Both the position numbers and the translations under genes were made by a program. 18,574 bases of DNA from positions 1 to 18,574 of the forward strand of contig DASVES010000491.1 in NCBI GenBank assembly GCA_036380435.1, read 5' to 3'. The notes below the pieces were generated by a model that saw only the letters and a program-made list of their open reading frames with translations, did not search any database and was not told the origin of the DNA. Within the stretch, counting starts at the first letter, position 1; every line of letters begins with the position of its first letter. This DNA comes from DASQDT01 sp036380435. GTDB taxonomy: Bacteria > Acidobacteriota > Blastocatellia > Pyrinomonadales > Pyrinomonadaceae. Of the stretch, positions 16,961 through 18,574 are shown piece by piece.

Positions 16961-17809
16961 TCACCCGAAGCGCCCGGTGATGTAGTCCTCCGTCAGCTTC
17001 TGCACGGGGTTGGTGAACATCCGCTCGGTCGGGTTCACTTCGATGAGCTTGCCGAGCCAGAAGAAGGCCGTCTGGTCGGAGACGCGCGCGGCCTGCTGCA
17101 TGTTGTGCGTGACGATGACGATGGTGTAGTGCCGCTTCAGCTCGAAGATTAGCTCCTCGATCTTCTGCGTCGCCATGGGGTCGAGCGCCGAGGCCGGCTC
17201 GTCCATCAGGAGCACTTCCGGCTCAACGGCGAGCGCCCGCGCGATGCACAGCCGCTGCTGCTGCCCGCCGGAGAGTCCGAGCGCCGACTCTTTCAGACGG
17301 TCTTTAACTTCGTCCCACAGCGCCGCGTCTTCGAGCGCCTTGCGAACACGCTCCTCAGTCTCCCGCCGAGTGCTGCCGGCCATCCGGTTGATGCGGAGAC
17401 CGTAGGCGACGTTGTCGTAGATCGACTTCGGGAACGGCGTGGACTTCTGGAAGACCATCCCGACCCTTCGGCGCAGGGAGACCACGTCCGTGCCCGGCGC
17501 GTAGATGTCGCGGCCGTCGATGAGCACCTGCCCCTCGACGCGCGTGCCGAGGATGATGTCGTTCATCCGGTTGAGCGTGCGGAGCACGGTTGACTTGCCG
17601 CAGCCCGACGGGCCGATGAGGGCCATCACCACGCGCTCGGGCACGTCGAGCGACACGTCGAAGACGGCCTGATTCTTCGCGTAGAAGAAGTTCAGGTGGC
17701 GGACGCTGATCTTGGCCGCCGCCGCCGCAGTCGCCGACTCGCCGCGTCCCGACTGCTCGGCAGTCGCGCTCGCGCTCGGAGTCTGTGTTCTGGTCGAGCG
17801 TGCAGACAT
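16961..17809 (-). CDS. pstB: Phosphate ABC transporter ATP-binding protein PstB (downstream copy)
   Basis: Encodes 282 residues. PstB powers high-affinity phosphate import with PstC/PstA in the inner membrane. Walker A GPSGCGKST is at 66-74, the Q-loop Gln at 121, signature LSGGQ at 179-183, Walker B LLMDEP at 200-205 and the H-loop His at 235. The C-terminus KLTEDYITGRFG is the PstB family ending. The first 33 residues (Ser, Thr and Ala rich) form an extension not present in typical PstB. The helical-domain loop AYGLRINRMAGSTRRETEERV and the end of the protein differ from the neighbouring copy, so the two are diverged paralogues. Only 5 nt separate it from the upstream pstB, so they are certainly co-transcribed. 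All catalytic residues are present. Confidence 0.95.
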   Translation of the reverse strand: MSARSTRTQTPSASATAEQSGRGESATAAAAAKISVRHLNFFYAKNQAVFDVSLDVPERVVMALIGPSGCGKSTVLRTLNRMNDIILGTRVEGQVLIDGRDIYAPGTDVVSLRRRVGMVFQKSTPFPKSIYDNVAYGLRINRMAGSTRRETEERVRKALEDAALWDEVKDRLKESALGLSGGQQQRLCIARALAVEPEVLLMDEPASALDPMATQKIEELIFELKRHYTIVIVTHNMQQAARVSDQTAFFWLGKLIEVNPTERMFTNPVQKLTEDYITGRFG

Positions 17810-17814
17810 ACTCT

Positions 17815-18574
17815 CTAGCCGAAGTGCCCCGTGATGTACTCTTCCGTCAGCTTCACCGACGGGTTCTCGAACATCTTCTTCGTCCCCGCGACTTCGACGA
17901 GCTTGCCCAGATACATGAACGCCGTGAAGTCGGAGACGCGCGCCGCCTGCTGCATGTTGTGCGTGACGATGATAATCGTCACCTGCCGCTTCAGCTCGAA
18001 GATGAGTTCTTCGATGCGGGAGGTGGCGATGGGGTCGAGCGCCGAAGTCGGCTCGTCAAACAAAAGCATCTCGGGGTCGGTAGCAAGAGCGCGTGCGATG
18101 CACAGCCGCTGCTGTTGTCCGCCCGAGAGCGAGTAGGCCGACTCCTTCAGCCTGTCCTTGACCTCGTCCCACAACACGGCCGAGCGCAGCGCCTGCTCGA
18201 CCTTCTCCTCGACGGCGCGACCCTTTTCGCCCATCAGCCGCAACCCGAACGCCACGTTTTCGAAGACCGACTTCGGGAAGGCGTTCGGCTTCTGGAAGAC
18301 CATGCCGATGCGCATCCGCATCTCGACGGGGTCGGTCTCCGGCGCGATGATGTTGACGCCGCTCGGCTGGAGCGTGATGCGGCCCTCGTAGCGGTTGGCC
18401 GGATAGAGATCGTGGATGCGGTTGAAGCACCGGAGCAGCGTCGATTTGCCGCAGCCCGAGGGGCCGATGATGGCCGTCACGCGGTGGGCCGGGAACGTCA
18501 TGTTAATGTCGTTGAGCGCCTGCTTCTGCCCGTAGAAGAAGCTCAAGCCCTGCACGTCGGCCTTGACCTCGGAG
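17815..18574 (-). CDS. pstB: Phosphate ABC transporter ATP-binding protein PstB (upstream copy, N-terminus outside window)
   Basis: The frame is open to the right edge and ends at TAG (17815-17817). The visible part begins EVKADVQGLSFFYGQKQAL, which lacks only the first few residues of a PstB; GTG at 18555 is internal and too late to be the start. Walker A GPSGCGKST, signature SLSGGQQQR, Walker B LLFDEPTSALDP and the H-loop VTHNMQQ are intact, and the C-terminus is KLTEEYITGHFG. It is closely similar to the next gene through the catalytic core but has its own insert (YPANRYEGRITLQPSGVNI). The pstA/pstC/pstS genes would be expected just beyond the edge. It has no sign of decay. Confidence 0.94.
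   Translation of the reverse strand, partial: SEVKADVQGLSFFYGQKQALNDINMTFPAHRVTAIIGPSGCGKSTLLRCFNRIHDLYPANRYEGRITLQPSGVNIIAPETDPVEMRMRIGMVFQKPNAFPKSVFENVAFGLRLMGEKGRAVEEKVEQALRSAVLWDEVKDRLKESAYSLSGGQQQRLCIARALATDPEMLLFDEPTSALDPIATSRIEELIFELKRQVTIIIVTHNMQQAARVSDFTAFMYLGKLVEVAGTKKMFENPSVKLTEEYITGHFG

Noticed and set aside
16831..18574. Pho boxes (PhoB-binding sites)
   Set aside because: I looked for CTGTCAT-like direct repeats at 11-nt spacing in the visible gaps and saw none; the operon promoter is probably beyond the right edge.

Overview
The window is a GC-rich bacterial chromosome segment with densely packed genes. I could run no searches. The gene set suggests Acidobacteriota, perhaps a Blastocatellia/Pyrinomonadaceae-like lineage: a CarD regulator, EfpL-type EF-P, secreted M28 peptidase, a Pst/Pho cluster with two PstBs, and intergenic short-repeat hairpins. 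That placement is an inference.

Layout, left to right. Positions 1-930 hold the 3' end of an FdhF/YdeP-type molybdopterin oxidoreductase. It converges on a small secreted glycine-zipper protein (1021-1506, minus strand). From 1743 to 12724 everything reads on the plus strand: an EF-P family protein with an EfpL/YeiP-type loop, a secreted cyclodextrin glucanotransferase-type enzyme (GH13 + IPT + CBM20), a small secreted CBM48 protein, the ABC-F factor EttA, a DUF427 protein, a secreted M28 metallopeptidase, and a 1231-residue secreted GH13 enzyme with two X25-like repeats, a CBM34-like domain and Ig-like C-terminal domains. A 14-bp perfect stem closes this block. From 12927 to the right edge everything reads on the minus strand: two adjacent pstB genes, phoU, a PhoB-type response regulator, a PhoR-type kinase and then carD, which has its own candidate promoter.

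Functionally there are two modules. One is extracellular starch and cyclodextrin use (CGTase, secreted glycogen/starch-binding protein, multi-domain amylase/pullulanase). It is interleaved with translation factors (EfpL-like, EttA). The other is phosphate sensing and uptake (PstB, PstB, PhoU, PhoB, PhoR); the Pst permease and binding protein are presumably just beyond the right edge.

The most unusual feature is a set of five long hairpins in intergenic gaps. Each is built from short (7-9 nt) degenerate tandem units arranged head-to-head, and four different unit sequences are used. Two hairpins share one 32-nt arm sequence (4646-4746 and 15169-15299). The second of these sits inside another, unrelated inverted repeat. 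Three of the five separate genes of the pho cluster, and two of those end within a few bases of start codons that have no Shine-Dalgarno sequence. I consider these the best candidate for something poorly described.
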